In this document: one piece after another, positions 24,652 to 32,977 of the stretch
Layout of the letters: the number at the start of each line of letters is the position of its first letter
How positions within the stretch are numbered: position 1 is the first letter of the stretch
Assembly: GCF_907164575.1 (NCBI RefSeq)
Contig: NZ_CAJQYY010000029.1
Location: 1 to 64,000, forward strand
From: Paraburkholderia gardini
Lineage (GTDB): Bacteria; Pseudomonadota; Gammaproteobacteria; Burkholderiales; Burkholderiaceae
Reading direction: 5' to 3'
DNA: 64,000 nt
The notes under the pieces: generated by a model
Told to the model about the DNA's origin: nothing
The model's database searches: none
Seen by the model: only the letters and a program-made list of their open reading frames with translations
Program-made: the position numbers and the translations under genes

Positions 24652-24770
24652 CGGCATACTGACACCTGAAGTTTTGCCCAGGGTCCGTCCGGAATTACCC
24701 CAGCGCGGGGCGCTATCCGCCGCGTGAGGTATATCCCTTGCCGCGTCAATAAACATACACCTCACGCGCC

Positions 24771-26729
24771 ATGATTTCGTCCAATACGCGGCTCCCTCCC
24801 GAAACCATCGCATCCGGCGAGCCGCCAGGCGCCTCCGCTATCGGGCCGTCCGTCCAGGAAGCGAGCTTCCGCGCACTGGTGCAAGGCATCGAGGACTACG
24901 CGATGTTCCTGCTTGACCCGACGGGCCATGTCATTACCTGGAACACCGGCGCCGAGCGCATCAAGGGCTACCGGGCAGACGAGATCATCGGCATACATTT
25001 TTCGCGTTTTTACACAGAAGAAGCTGTCGCCCGCGGCTGGCCGGACCATGAACTGGTTCAGGCCACGCTTCATGGCCGGTTCGAGGACGCAGGCTGGCGC
25101 GTGCGCAAGGACGGCACGCAATTCTGGGCAAACGTCGTGATTACGGCACTGCGCGACGCTCAAGGCCGCTTGAGCGGCTTCGCGAAGATCACCCGCGACC
25201 TCACCATCCAGCGCGCCCAGATGGAGGCGCTGCATCAGAGCGAGGAGCGGTTCCGGCTGCTCGTCGAAAACGTCAAGGACCATGCGATCTTCATGCTTGA
25301 CCCGACCGGGTGCGTGATCAGCTGGAATACGGGTGCGCGCAACCTCAAGGGCTACACCCACGACGAGATCATCGGCCAGCACTTCTCCGTGTTCTATCCG
25401 GCAGAAGACATCGCAAACGGCAAGCCCGAGCGTGAACTCGTGACCGCGAAACTGACCGGCCACGTCGAGGACGAAGGCTGGCGAGTGCGCAAGGACGGCA
25501 CGATGTTCTGGGCCAACGTCACGATCACGGCGGTCTACGACGAATCGAATTTGCTGCACGGCTTCGCCAAGGTGACGCGCGATATGACCGAGCGGCGTCA
25601 TCGCGAGGAACTCGAACTGTCCAGCGAGCGCATGCAGCGCTTTCTCGCGATCCTCGCGCACGAACTGCGCAATCCGCTCGCACCGCTGCGCAATGCGGTC
25701 GGCGTGATGCGGCTCGAAACCGGCTTGAGCCCTTCGCTGGAACATACGCGCGACGTGATCGACCGGCAGGTGACGCACGTCACTCGCCTTGTCGACGATC
25801 TGCTGGACGTGGGCCGCATCACATCGGGCAAGATCGAAATCCGGCTTGAGGACGTCGAGCTGGGCGAGATCATGGCGCGCGCGGTCGAGGTGTCGAAACC
25901 CTTTACAGAGTCGCGCAACCAGCGGGTCGAGATCGTGACGCCGGATGAACCGGTGCATGTCACCGCCGACCCGACACGTCTCGTGCAGGTATTGCAAAAC
26001 CTGCTGCACAACGCCTCGAAATTTTCGCCGGAAGCGAGCACGATCACGATCAGCGCGCGGGCAGTGGGCGGTCATGCGTTGCTGGAAGTCCGCGATTCAG
26101 GCTGCGGGATCGGCACGGACCTGCTCGAAGCGGTTTTCGATCTGTTCGTGCAGGAGCAGCAGTGGCCGTTGCCGTTGCAAGGTGGCCTCGGCATCGGACT
26201 CACGCTGTGCCGCTCGCTGGTCGAACTGCATGGCGGAACGATCACCGCGTCGAGCGAGGGCACGGGCAAGGGCACGACGCTGAGCGTCCGCTTGCCGCTG
26301 CGAACGGTGCAGGCTGCCGCGGCATCGCCCGATGCCGCGGACGCGCAGGCGCCCGCCGCCGCGCCGCTGCGCGTGCTGATCGTCGACGACAACCGCGATT
26401 CCGCAGACAGCCTCGGCATGCTGTTCGAACTGATGGGCCATGACGTGCGCATCGCGTATGACGGACCCCATGCGCTCGAAATCGCGCGCGACTTCACGGC
26501 CCAGGCCGCGCTGATCGATCTGGCGATGCCGAAAATGGATGGCTACGCAGTGCTGGCAGCGCTGCGCGTACTGCCGGGATTCGGCAACACGCTGTACGCG
26601 GCGATGACGGGCTTCGGCCACGCGCGCGATTTCGCGCAGACCCGCAGCGCAGGTTTCGAGGCACATCTGGTGAAACCCGTCGAACTAAAGAAGTTCGAGG
26701 CGCTGCTGCTGCGCGCGCAGAACCGGTAA
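24771..26729 (+). CDS. PAS-PAS-histidine kinase-REC hybrid sensor
   Basis: This 652-residue soluble kinase has two PAS domains at about residues 30-150 and 155-280. They are clearly duplicated: both contain DPTG.VI.WNTGA, KGY..DEIIG and GWRVRKDGT.FWANV. HisKA follows at about 283-350 (AHELRNPLAPLRNAVG). The catalytic domain has LLHNASKFSPEAS, DSGCGIGTDLL and GGLGIGLTLCRS. The C-terminal receiver is at about 530-648 (LIVDDNRDSADSL, LIDLAMPKMDGY, LVKPVELKK). No transmembrane segment is present, so the signal is cytoplasmic, perhaps redox, oxygen or a ligand bound by the PAS pair. No strong ribosome site precedes ATG 24771. Confidence 0.9.
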   Translation: MISSNTRLPPETIASGEPPGASAIGPSVQEASFRALVQGIEDYAMFLLDPTGHVITWNTGAERIKGYRADEIIGIHFSRFYTEEAVARGWPDHELVQATLHGRFEDAGWRVRKDGTQFWANVVITALRDAQGRLSGFAKITRDLTIQRAQMEALHQSEERFRLLVENVKDHAIFMLDPTGCVISWNTGARNLKGYTHDEIIGQHFSVFYPAEDIANGKPERELVTAKLTGHVEDEGWRVRKDGTMFWANVTITAVYDESNLLHGFAKVTRDMTERRHREELELSSERMQRFLAILAHELRNPLAPLRNAVGVMRLETGLSPSLEHTRDVIDRQVTHVTRLVDDLLDVGRITSGKIEIRLEDVELGEIMARAVEVSKPFTESRNQRVEIVTPDEPVHVTADPTRLVQVLQNLLHNASKFSPEASTITISARAVGGHALLEVRDSGCGIGTDLLEAVFDLFVQEQQWPLPLQGGLGIGLTLCRSLVELHGGTITASSEGTGKGTTLSVRLPLRTVQAAAASPDAADAQAPAAAPLRVLIVDDNRDSADSLGMLFELMGHDVRIAYDGPHALEIARDFTAQAALIDLAMPKMDGYAVLAALRVLPGFGNTLYAAMTGFGHARDFAQTRSAGFEAHLVKPVELKKFEALLLRAQNR

Positions 26730-26820
26730 GCGCGGCCGCGCCGCGCGCGGGCTCCTGCAAGGATGAATCCGGGTGCGGCGCGCACGCCGCGCATGACTGG
26801 AATCGCTCCATGAAACAGGC

Positions 26821-26853
26821 AAAAAAGCGCCGGCTCCAGAATGGAGGCCGGCT
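26821..26853 (-). terminator. Terminator of the LysR gene (reverse strand)
   Basis: On the reverse strand GCCGGCCTCC and GGAGCCGGC pair with one bulge and are followed by six T. It lies about 30 bases beyond the LysR stop. Confidence 0.75.
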
Positions 26854-26880
26854 AACGGAGTGACACAAACGCGGCAAGGA

Positions 26881-27843
26881 TCAGGCACGCAACGCGGTCA
26901 CGGTTGCGACCCTGGAGGCTTCGGCCAGGATGGATTCCTCGCGCCGTGCAGCCCCTTCAAAATGAATCTTCAGATGATCGAGCCATGTGCGCACTTTCGC
27001 GTCGAGGAACTGACGCGACGGAAAGAGCGCATACAGTGTGAGCGGCTGCAGGCGGTAGTGCGGCAACACGCGCACGAGACGTCCGGCACCGATCGCTTCG
27101 ACCGCCACATGCAGCGGCAGCGCGCCGATACCCATGCCGAGTTCGAGTGCCGAAGCGGCCGATTCGAGCGTGTTCACGCAAAACGCCGGTTTCGTCGTCA
27201 CGATCACGGATGCGTCGTTTGCATCGACGAGCGCGAGATCGACGGATTCCGTGAACGCCGGCGTGAAGCTCACGAACGGATGGGCTTCGAGATCGAACGG
27301 CGTCTCGACGGTTGTATCGCGTCGTAGATAACCCGGTGCCGCGCACAGCACGCTGTACGTCTCGCGAAGATTCACGCCGATAAACGACGAGTCGCGCAAC
27401 GCGGGCATCGCGACGATCGCGGTGTCAAAGCCGTCTTCGAGCAGGTCCATGTTTTCGTCGGATAACGACAATGCAACATGAACGTGCGGATACTGCTGCT
27501 GGTATTGCCCGATCGCCGGCACCAGATAATGCCGGCCAATCGAGGGTGACGCATGAACGTGCAGCCGGCCGGCCGGCTGAAGATGCACCGCGCGCGCTTC
27601 GGCCTCGGCTTCGTCGACTGAAGCGAGGATCGCGCGGCAGCGGCCCAGATAGCGCCTGCCCGCCTGGGTCAGCGCGATCTGGCGCGTCGTGCGATGCAGC
27701 AGACGCGTTTCCAGATGCTGCTCCAGCTCGGTGATGAGCCGTGAAGCAACGCCGATACTCATCGTCAGTGAACGTGCGGCGGACGTGAAGCTCAGGTCCT
27801 CCGCGACGCGCACGAACAGTCGCATGTTCCGGTATAGATCCAT
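26881..27843 (-). CDS. LysR-family transcriptional regulator
   Basis: This 320-residue protein has the winged helix-turn-helix at residues 1-60 (MRLFVRVAEDLSFTSAARSL, SRLITELEQHLETRLLHRTT) and a LysR effector domain at 90-300. The AARSL ... RLITELEQ layout and the RTTRQIALTQAG segment are typical of the CrgA/DmlR branch. It lies 66 bases downstream of the hemerythrin gene on the same strand, so it could be transcribed with it and hmp, or from its own promoter. The ATG at 27843 fits the family start. Effector and targets are unknown. Confidence 0.88.
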   Translation of the reverse strand: MDLYRNMRLFVRVAEDLSFTSAARSLTMSIGVASRLITELEQHLETRLLHRTTRQIALTQAGRRYLGRCRAILASVDEAEAEARAVHLQPAGRLHVHASPSIGRHYLVPAIGQYQQQYPHVHVALSLSDENMDLLEDGFDTAIVAMPALRDSSFIGVNLRETYSVLCAAPGYLRRDTTVETPFDLEAHPFVSFTPAFTESVDLALVDANDASVIVTTKPAFCVNTLESAASALELGMGIGALPLHVAVEAIGAGRLVRVLPHYRLQPLTLYALFPSRQFLDAKVRTWLDHLKIHFEGAARREESILAEASRVATVTALRA

Positions 27844-27909
27844 GGGTTTGAGGGCCGCCAGGGAAAGCGTGCGGGAGCAAAAGTGCGCCCGCACGGTTGC
27901 TGCTTGCTA

Positions 27910-28296
27910 CTACTCGCAATAATTCGCGAACGCGGGATAAAGACGTACTTCTTCGCGGGTCATACGCTGGCGGAGCTGGGAAATGGTGCGTCCCAGATGC
28001 CGTGCGTAATCGAGGCCGGATCCGCCGTTCGCATAGGCATCGAAGAATCCGTTCACGTCGGCGGTGATGTTTTGCATCTCCGCCGAATACGTCGCGCCGA
28101 GTTCGCGCGTCTCCTCATGTCGCTGCATGACGGGGTACAGCTGGGTATCTTCCCGTTTCAGATGCGCCTGTACGAGGGCACGGGCCTGAACCAGTTTCTT
28201 TTTGCCTTCTTCGCTGGAAATGCCCAGTTTCTGGCATTCGTCCAGCAGCTTGAAGATTGCTTCGTGATCGTGCCGCAGGGTGTCGGTGAAGGACAT
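27910..28296 (-). CDS. Hemerythrin-like (HHE) protein
   Basis: This 128-residue protein is a four-helix HHE bundle that should bind a di-iron centre. Likely ligands are the His residues in LRHDHEAIF, AHLKREDTQLYP and QRHEETREL and the acidic residues in REEVRLYP. It lies 29 bases downstream of hmp on the same strand, so it probably belongs to the nitric-oxide response. Hemerythrin-like proteins such as YtfE repair or protect iron centres during NO stress; this one lacks the YtfE N-terminal domain, so the analogy is only functional. Oxygen or NO binding is possible. Confidence 0.82.
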   Translation of the reverse strand: MSFTDTLRHDHEAIFKLLDECQKLGISSEEGKKKLVQARALVQAHLKREDTQLYPVMQRHEETRELGATYSAEMQNITADVNGFFDAYANGGSGLDYARHLGRTISQLRQRMTREEVRLYPAFANYCE

Positions 28297-28325
28297 GTTT
28301 CTTGAACGTTGTGAGTGGACAGGGT

Positions 28326-29507
28326 TTAGTCGAGTACCGATGCCGGGCCGAAGAATTCGTAACGGCTCTGCGTTTCGGGCACGCCCAGTTCCTTCAGGTG
28401 TTTCTTGATCGCCTTCATGAAACTGACGGGGCCGAGGAAGTACGCATCCACGTCACGCGTTTCCGGTAGCCATTCGTTCAGGCGCTCCTGATCGAGCAGC
28501 CCGTATGCGTGTGCTTCGGCATCGCCCTGGCGTTGATGCTCGTAGCAGTAGAACGCATTCAGCTGCGGATGGCGCCCGGCGAGATCGTCGATCCAGTCGC
28601 GGAACGCATGCACGCCGCCGTGACGCGCCGCGTGAATGAAGTGCACCGGCCGGTCCGTTTCGAGCGCGGCTTCGAGCATGGCGAGCGTCGGCGTAATGCC
28701 CACGCCGCCGCTGATCAGCACAAGCGGCTTCTCGTTGTGTTCGAGCCGGAAATCGCCGGAGGGCGCGAACAGTTCGATCGTGTCGCCTTCGTGGACACTG
28801 TCGTGCAGATAGTTCGACACGCGGCCGCCCGGCTCGCGCTTCACGCTGATACGGTATTCGTCCGTGCCCGCTGCAGCGGACAGCGAATAGTTGCGGCGCA
28901 GTTCCTCGCCGTCGATGAACACCTGCATGCCGATGTACTGACCCGGATGAAACTCGAGCAGCTCGCCGCCGTCGGCCGGGCGGAAATGGAACGACGTGAT
29001 TTCGTCGCTTTCCTGCACCTTGCGCGCGATGCGGAACGTGCGCGCACCACGCCAGCCGCCACGCGCGTTTTCTTTTTCGGCGTAAATGTTTTCTTCGAGA
29101 CCGATTAGCAGATCGGCCAGTTGCTGATAGGCTGCTCCCCATGCCTCGATCACAGCGTCGGTTGCGATCTCAGGTCCGAGCACTTCGCGAATCGCGCGCA
29201 GCAGGCAGCCGCCAACGATCGGATAATGCTCAGGCAGGATCTGCAGCGCGACATGCTTGTTGATGATCGTGGCGACGAGGCCGCCAAGCTGCTCCAGTTC
29301 GTCGATGTGGCGCGCATACATCAGCACGCCGTTCGCCAGCGCGCGGGGCTGCGCGCCGCTTGCCTGGTGAGCCTGGTTGAAGAGCGGGCGCACCGAGGGG
29401 TTCTCGTCCAGCAGCGTGTTGTAGAAGTGCGTGATCAGCGCTTCGCCGCCGCTTTCGAGAAGCGGGACGGTTGCCTTGACGATGGCGCGGTGTTCGGTTG
29501 AAAGCAT
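28326..29507 (-). CDS. hmp: Flavohaemoglobin, nitric oxide dioxygenase
   Basis: This 393-residue enzyme converts NO and O2 to nitrate using NAD(P)H. The globin domain (1-140) has proximal His85 (IINKHVALQI) and distal Tyr29 (THFYN), the same numbers as in the E. coli enzyme. The FAD-binding barrel (150-260) has RRNYSLSAA, and the NAD domain (265-393) has GGVGITPTLAMLEAA and the closing YEFFGP. ATG 29507 has AAGGAA 7 bases upstream and gives the usual N-terminus. It is divergent from norR and precedes the hemerythrin gene, which fits control by NorR with sigma-54. Confidence 0.95.
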   Translation of the reverse strand: MLSTEHRAIVKATVPLLESGGEALITHFYNTLLDENPSVRPLFNQAHQASGAQPRALANGVLMYARHIDELEQLGGLVATIINKHVALQILPEHYPIVGGCLLRAIREVLGPEIATDAVIEAWGAAYQQLADLLIGLEENIYAEKENARGGWRGARTFRIARKVQESDEITSFHFRPADGGELLEFHPGQYIGMQVFIDGEELRRNYSLSAAAGTDEYRISVKREPGGRVSNYLHDSVHEGDTIELFAPSGDFRLEHNEKPLVLISGGVGITPTLAMLEAALETDRPVHFIHAARHGGVHAFRDWIDDLAGRHPQLNAFYCYEHQRQGDAEAHAYGLLDQERLNEWLPETRDVDAYFLGPVSFMKAIKKHLKELGVPETQSRYEFFGPASVLD

Positions 29508-29580
29508 CTGCGGATTCCTTTTCATGGCAGTTGGAAGAGGGGAATCGCCTTCAAGGCGGGTTCCTCGTTCGAGGTTTTAT

Positions 29581-29597
29581 ATACACGTTTCATGCCA
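29581..29597 (-). promoter_or_regulatory. Sigma-54-like promoter candidate upstream of hmp
   Basis: On the reverse strand TGGCATG-AAAC-GTGTAT resembles the -24/-12 sequence TGGCACG-N4-TTGCA. The GG at -24 is exact; the -12 has GT instead of GC, which weakens the call. It lies about 75 bases upstream of the hmp start, downstream of a NorR-box-like site. Confidence 0.35.
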
Positions 29598-29636
29598 GCT
29601 AAAAATTCCTTTAGAATCAGATGCCTTTGAATTGGT

Positions 29637-31235
29637 GTGGTTGATATGACACGAGTCGAAAAGACTACTGATGTAGTCACTCTGACTGTTCATGCAGTAT
29701 TGGATGCGCTGATTCCACTCGTCGAGGACCTGTCGCGCGAGCTGCCTCCCGCCGAGCGTTTCCGGCGTCTGCTCGACACCTTGCGCACGCTCTTTCCCGG
29801 CGACGCCGCCGCGCTGTTGCGGCTCGAAGGCGACACGCTGGTGCCGCTCGCGATCAACGGTTTGAGCAGCGACACGCTGGGCCGGCGTTTTCGCGTGAGC
29901 GACCATCCGCGCTTTGCGCAACTGCTTTCGCAGCGCGAGCCCACCCGCTTTGCCGCCGATTCCGGTCTGCCCGATCCGTACGACGGTCTGGTGCAGGCCA
30001 TCGAAGGCCATCTGGAAGTACACGACTGCCTCGGTTGCCCGCTGTATATCGACGGACGGCTTTGGGGCCTGCTGACGCTCGACGCGCTCGATCCTTCCCA
30101 GTTCGACGCACTCGATCTGCCTTCGCTGCAGGCGTTCCTGAGTCTCGCGGCGGCGACGGTCAGCGTGGTCGATCGCATCGATACGCTCGCGCGCAGCTCG
30201 GAGGAAGAGCGGGCGCGTGCCGAGGCATACCGGCTGGCGAGCAGCGCGACGCGTCGCGAGATGATCGGCAGCAGCGCGCAGCATAAGCGCCTGATGGACG
30301 AGATCGCCGTGGTCGCCAACAGCGACCTGACGGTGCTGGTGACGGGCGAGACGGGCGTCGGCAAGGAACTCGTCGCGAACGCCATTCACGGGCTGTCGCC
30401 GCGGGCCGGCAAGCCGATGATCAGCCTGAACTGCGCGGCGTTGCCCGACACGCTTGTCGAAAGCGAACTGTTCGGCCATGTGCGCGGTGCGTTTTCGGGG
30501 GCGTCGGCGGACCGTCGCGGCAAATTCGAACTCGCGGACGGAGGCACGCTCTTTCTCGACGAAGTGGGCGAACTGCCGCTCGGCGTGCAGGCGAAGCTGC
30601 TGCGCGTACTGCAGAACGGGCAGATCCAGCGCATCGGGTCGGACAACGAACACAAGGTCGACGTGCGGCTGATCGCCGCGACCAACCGCGATCTTGCCGA
30701 GGAAGTGCGCGAAGGCCGCTTTCGCGCGGATTTCTATCATCGTTTGAGCGTGTATCCGTTATGGGCGCCGCCGCTGCGCGAACGCGGGCGCGACGTACTG
30801 CTGATCGCCGGTTTCTTTCTCGAAGAGAACCGTTCGCGGCTCGGGCTCTTGAGTCTGCGGCTTTCGAACGAGGCGCAGGCGGCGCTGCTCGCGTACACGT
30901 GGCCGGGCAACGTGCGCGAACTGGAGCATCTGATCGGGCGCAGCGCGCTGAAGGCGCTCGCGCGCCACGGACACCGTCCGCGCATTCTCACGCTGACGCA
31001 GGACGATCTGGCGCTGTCCGACGCGCGGCGCGCGCTGGCTTCGGCGGCGGGTGCCGCGAACGGCGACGCCGTGGACGCGCCGGCAGACTTCCGCTCGGCC
31101 ATCGAAGGCTACGAGCGCACGCTCATCAGCGAGGCGCTCGCGCGCAACGATCGCAACTGGGCGTCGGCGGCGCGTGAGCTTGGCATGGATCGCGCGAACC
31201 TGAACCGGCTCGCAAAACGTCTCGGATTGAAGTGA
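29637..31235 (+). CDS. norR: NorR, NO-responsive sigma-54-dependent activator
   Basis: This 532-residue enhancer-binding protein has an N-terminal GAF domain (about 20-180), an AAA+ domain (about 208-440) and a Fis-type helix-turn-helix at the C-terminus (NWASAARELGMDRANLNRLAK). Residues matching the E. coli non-haem iron ligands are present: an Arg in GRRFRVSD, acidic residues in FAADSGLPDPYDG, Cys131 in HDCLGCPL and Asp149 in LLTLDAL. Walker A is GETGVGKE and Walker B is LFLDEVGEL. The sigma-54 contact loop reads GAFSGA (284-289) instead of the usual GAFTGA. It is divergent from hmp, its likely target. ATGs at 29637 and 29646 are both possible starts. Confidence 0.93.
   Translation: MVDMTRVEKTTDVVTLTVHAVLDALIPLVEDLSRELPPAERFRRLLDTLRTLFPGDAAALLRLEGDTLVPLAINGLSSDTLGRRFRVSDHPRFAQLLSQREPTRFAADSGLPDPYDGLVQAIEGHLEVHDCLGCPLYIDGRLWGLLTLDALDPSQFDALDLPSLQAFLSLAAATVSVVDRIDTLARSSEEERARAEAYRLASSATRREMIGSSAQHKRLMDEIAVVANSDLTVLVTGETGVGKELVANAIHGLSPRAGKPMISLNCAALPDTLVESELFGHVRGAFSGASADRRGKFELADGGTLFLDEVGELPLGVQAKLLRVLQNGQIQRIGSDNEHKVDVRLIAATNRDLAEEVREGRFRADFYHRLSVYPLWAPPLRERGRDVLLIAGFFLEENRSRLGLLSLRLSNEAQAALLAYTWPGNVRELEHLIGRSALKALARHGHRPRILTLTQDDLALSDARRALASAAGAANGDAVDAPADFRSAIEGYERTLISEALARNDRNWASAARELGMDRANLNRLAKRLGLK
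29640..29650 (+). promoter_or_regulatory. NorR-box-like site GT-N7-AC
   Basis: GTTGATATGAC matches the GT-N7-AC core bound by NorR and overlaps the norR start region. A second such match, on the reverse strand, is at 29574-29584. The motif is short, so chance matches are possible. Confidence 0.35.
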
Positions 31236-31292
31236 AGGGCGTGCGTGGCAGCACCGCTTCGCCGATGACGGCGGGCATCTGCCCGCGCTGCT

Positions 31293-31730
31293 TCAGGCCG
31301 GCATTTTGCGGAATGCGATTGCAAAGCGGTTCCACGTATTGATCGCATTGACGAGCAGCGTCAGGTCGACGATTTCCTCGTCGCTGAAGTGCGGGCGAAC
31401 CGCTTCCCAGACGGCGTCCGGCACATGATCGTGCGACACGAGCGTGAGCGCTTCGGTCCATTCGAGCGCGGCACGTTCGCGGTCCGTGAAGAACGGCGTT
31501 TCGCGCCACACGACGACCGTCGCGAGGCGGCGTTCGGTTTCGCCGCCCTTGCGTGCGTCGGTGACGTGCATGTCGACGCAGAAGGCGCAGCCGTTGATCT
31601 GGGACGCGCGCAGCCGGACCAGCTCGGCAAGCGATTTTTCGAGGCCCGATTTGCCGATGCGTTCTTCGAGCGCGAGGACGGCCTTGATGGCATTCGGGTT
31701 GGCGGAGTAGAAGTCGAGACGTGAAGTCAT
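31293..31730 (-). CDS. AhpD-like carboxymuconolactone decarboxylase family protein
   Basis: This 145-residue protein is a CMD/AhpD-fold member with the redox site Cys48-Ala-Phe-Cys51 and His55 (NGCAFCVDMHVTDAR). This CxxC...H arrangement marks the alkylhydroperoxidase-like branch, not the true decarboxylase. It probably reduces peroxides with help from a thiol donor. It is convergent with norR and lies next to the NO genes, which may indicate a nitrosative/oxidative stress role. The start at 31730 matches family length. Confidence 0.88.
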   Translation of the reverse strand: MTSRLDFYSANPNAIKAVLALEERIGKSGLEKSLAELVRLRASQINGCAFCVDMHVTDARKGGETERRLATVVVWRETPFFTDRERAALEWTEALTLVSHDHVPDAVWEAVRPHFSDEEIVDLTLLVNAINTWNRFAIAFRKMPA

Positions 31731-32253
31731 GGCAGTTTCCCTGATCGGTTGAGGCGCGCGAAGCAGCGCGACAGGACCAAGATTAGGCGATGATGTGGTT
31801 CGTGAAAATTACCAGTTTTTAATTTTTTCAGGTAACCAGTTCACCAGGGCATCGCGGCATGTAACGACGCGGGAAAGACGTCAGTGGTCATGCCGATGCA
31901 ATAGTTAAGGCCCATACCATATTCAATGGAAAGCGGCTTGCAGGCGACCATGACTGTTGTTTTTTGCCTTACCACTTTTCCCCGTCTCAAAAAAGATACG
32001 AAGATTGTTCTTGCTCAAACCGATATGTATTTGAATACGCACGCCTGAAAGCGGTATGGTAATTTCCGCTTCAGTTTTCTATAACTCGTATAGCCGTACA
32101 GCAGCCTTAGAATGCGCCGGACCTTGATGATCGCCACGGGCGACACATCTTCCGGAGAAAAAAATTTGCGCATGACGGTATTAAAAGCCTCGCCGGGTTG
32201 CCGGCTGCCGTTTGCGCGACAGACCAATGCATCAGCAACCTGAGAGGGTCGAG
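31731..32253. other. AT-richer intergenic region upstream of the oxidase operon
   Basis: This 523-base stretch is noticeably richer in A and T than its neighbours, especially 31790-32110. It must hold the promoters of the AhpD-like gene and the cytochrome operon. A reverse-strand frame of 52 codons (32015-32173, starting MRKFFSPEDVSPVA) is basic but has no ribosome site, so I do not call it. No repeat or known operator is evident. Confidence 0.4.
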
Positions 32254-32964
32254 GTGGTAAAACGGCGGACACTCATTGCGATCGCGCTTCTTGCGTGTTC
32301 GAGCCTGACGGCATTCGCCGCGGACCCGGCTTCTGATCAGGCGCCCGACACGATGCATGCCCGGGTGCTCGCCTGCGCGGCCTGTCACGGCCAGCGCGGC
32401 GAGGGCACCGATAACGACTACTTCCCGCGTCTGTCCGGCAAGCCCGCCGGGTATCTGTACAACCAGCTGCTCGCGTTCCGTGATGGCCGGCGCAAATATC
32501 CGCCGATGAACTATCTGCTCGCGTATCTCCCCGACCCGTACCTGCACAAGATCGCCGATTACTTCGCGGCTGAACGTCCGCCGTTCCCGCCGCCTTCCAC
32601 GCCCACGGTCGACGCGGCAACGCTCGCGCTTGGGCAGACGCTCGTCACGCATGGAGATGCATCGCGTCAGATTCCTGCCTGCGTGGCGTGCCATGGCGGC
32701 GCGCTGACCGGCATGGAGCCGGCCATTCCGGGTCTGCTCGGGCTGCACGCGGATTACCTGAGCGCGCAGCTTGGCGCATGGCGTTACGGCACGCGTGGTA
32801 CGGCCGCGCCCGATTGCATGAAGGTCGTCGCAACACACCTGAACGAGCGGGACATCACCGCCGTGGCCGCGTGGCTCGCGTCGCAGAAAGCGCCGGCCGA
32901 TCCGTCTCCGGTCGCCGCCGGTTCGCTCAAGATGCCGCTCGCCTGCGGCAGCGTCCCTCACTAA
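32254..32964 (+). CDS. Dihaem cytochrome c, c4-like
   Basis: This 236-residue periplasmic protein has a signal peptide (VKRRTLIAIALLACSSLTAFA) and two class I haem-c domains with CAACH and CVACH sites. Each is followed by a Met-bearing segment for the sixth ligand. It should carry electrons to the adjacent oxidase. I chose a GTG at 32254 because GAGAGGG lies just upstream and the signal peptide follows; an ATG at 32227 is an alternative. It is the first gene of a same-strand unit through 37486, and the next gene begins 13 bases on. Confidence 0.85.
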   Translation: MVKRRTLIAIALLACSSLTAFAADPASDQAPDTMHARVLACAACHGQRGEGTDNDYFPRLSGKPAGYLYNQLLAFRDGRRKYPPMNYLLAYLPDPYLHKIADYFAAERPPFPPPSTPTVDAATLALGQTLVTHGDASRQIPACVACHGGALTGMEPAIPGLLGLHADYLSAQLGAWRYGTRGTAAPDCMKVVATHLNERDITAVAAWLASQKAPADPSPVAAGSLKMPLACGSVPH

Positions 32965-32977
32965 CCGGAGAACTGAA

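Noticed and set aside
32015..32173. A 52-codon reverse-strand frame starting MRKFFSPEDVSPVA
   Set aside because: It is basic and faintly protein-like, but has no ribosome site and no recognised family.
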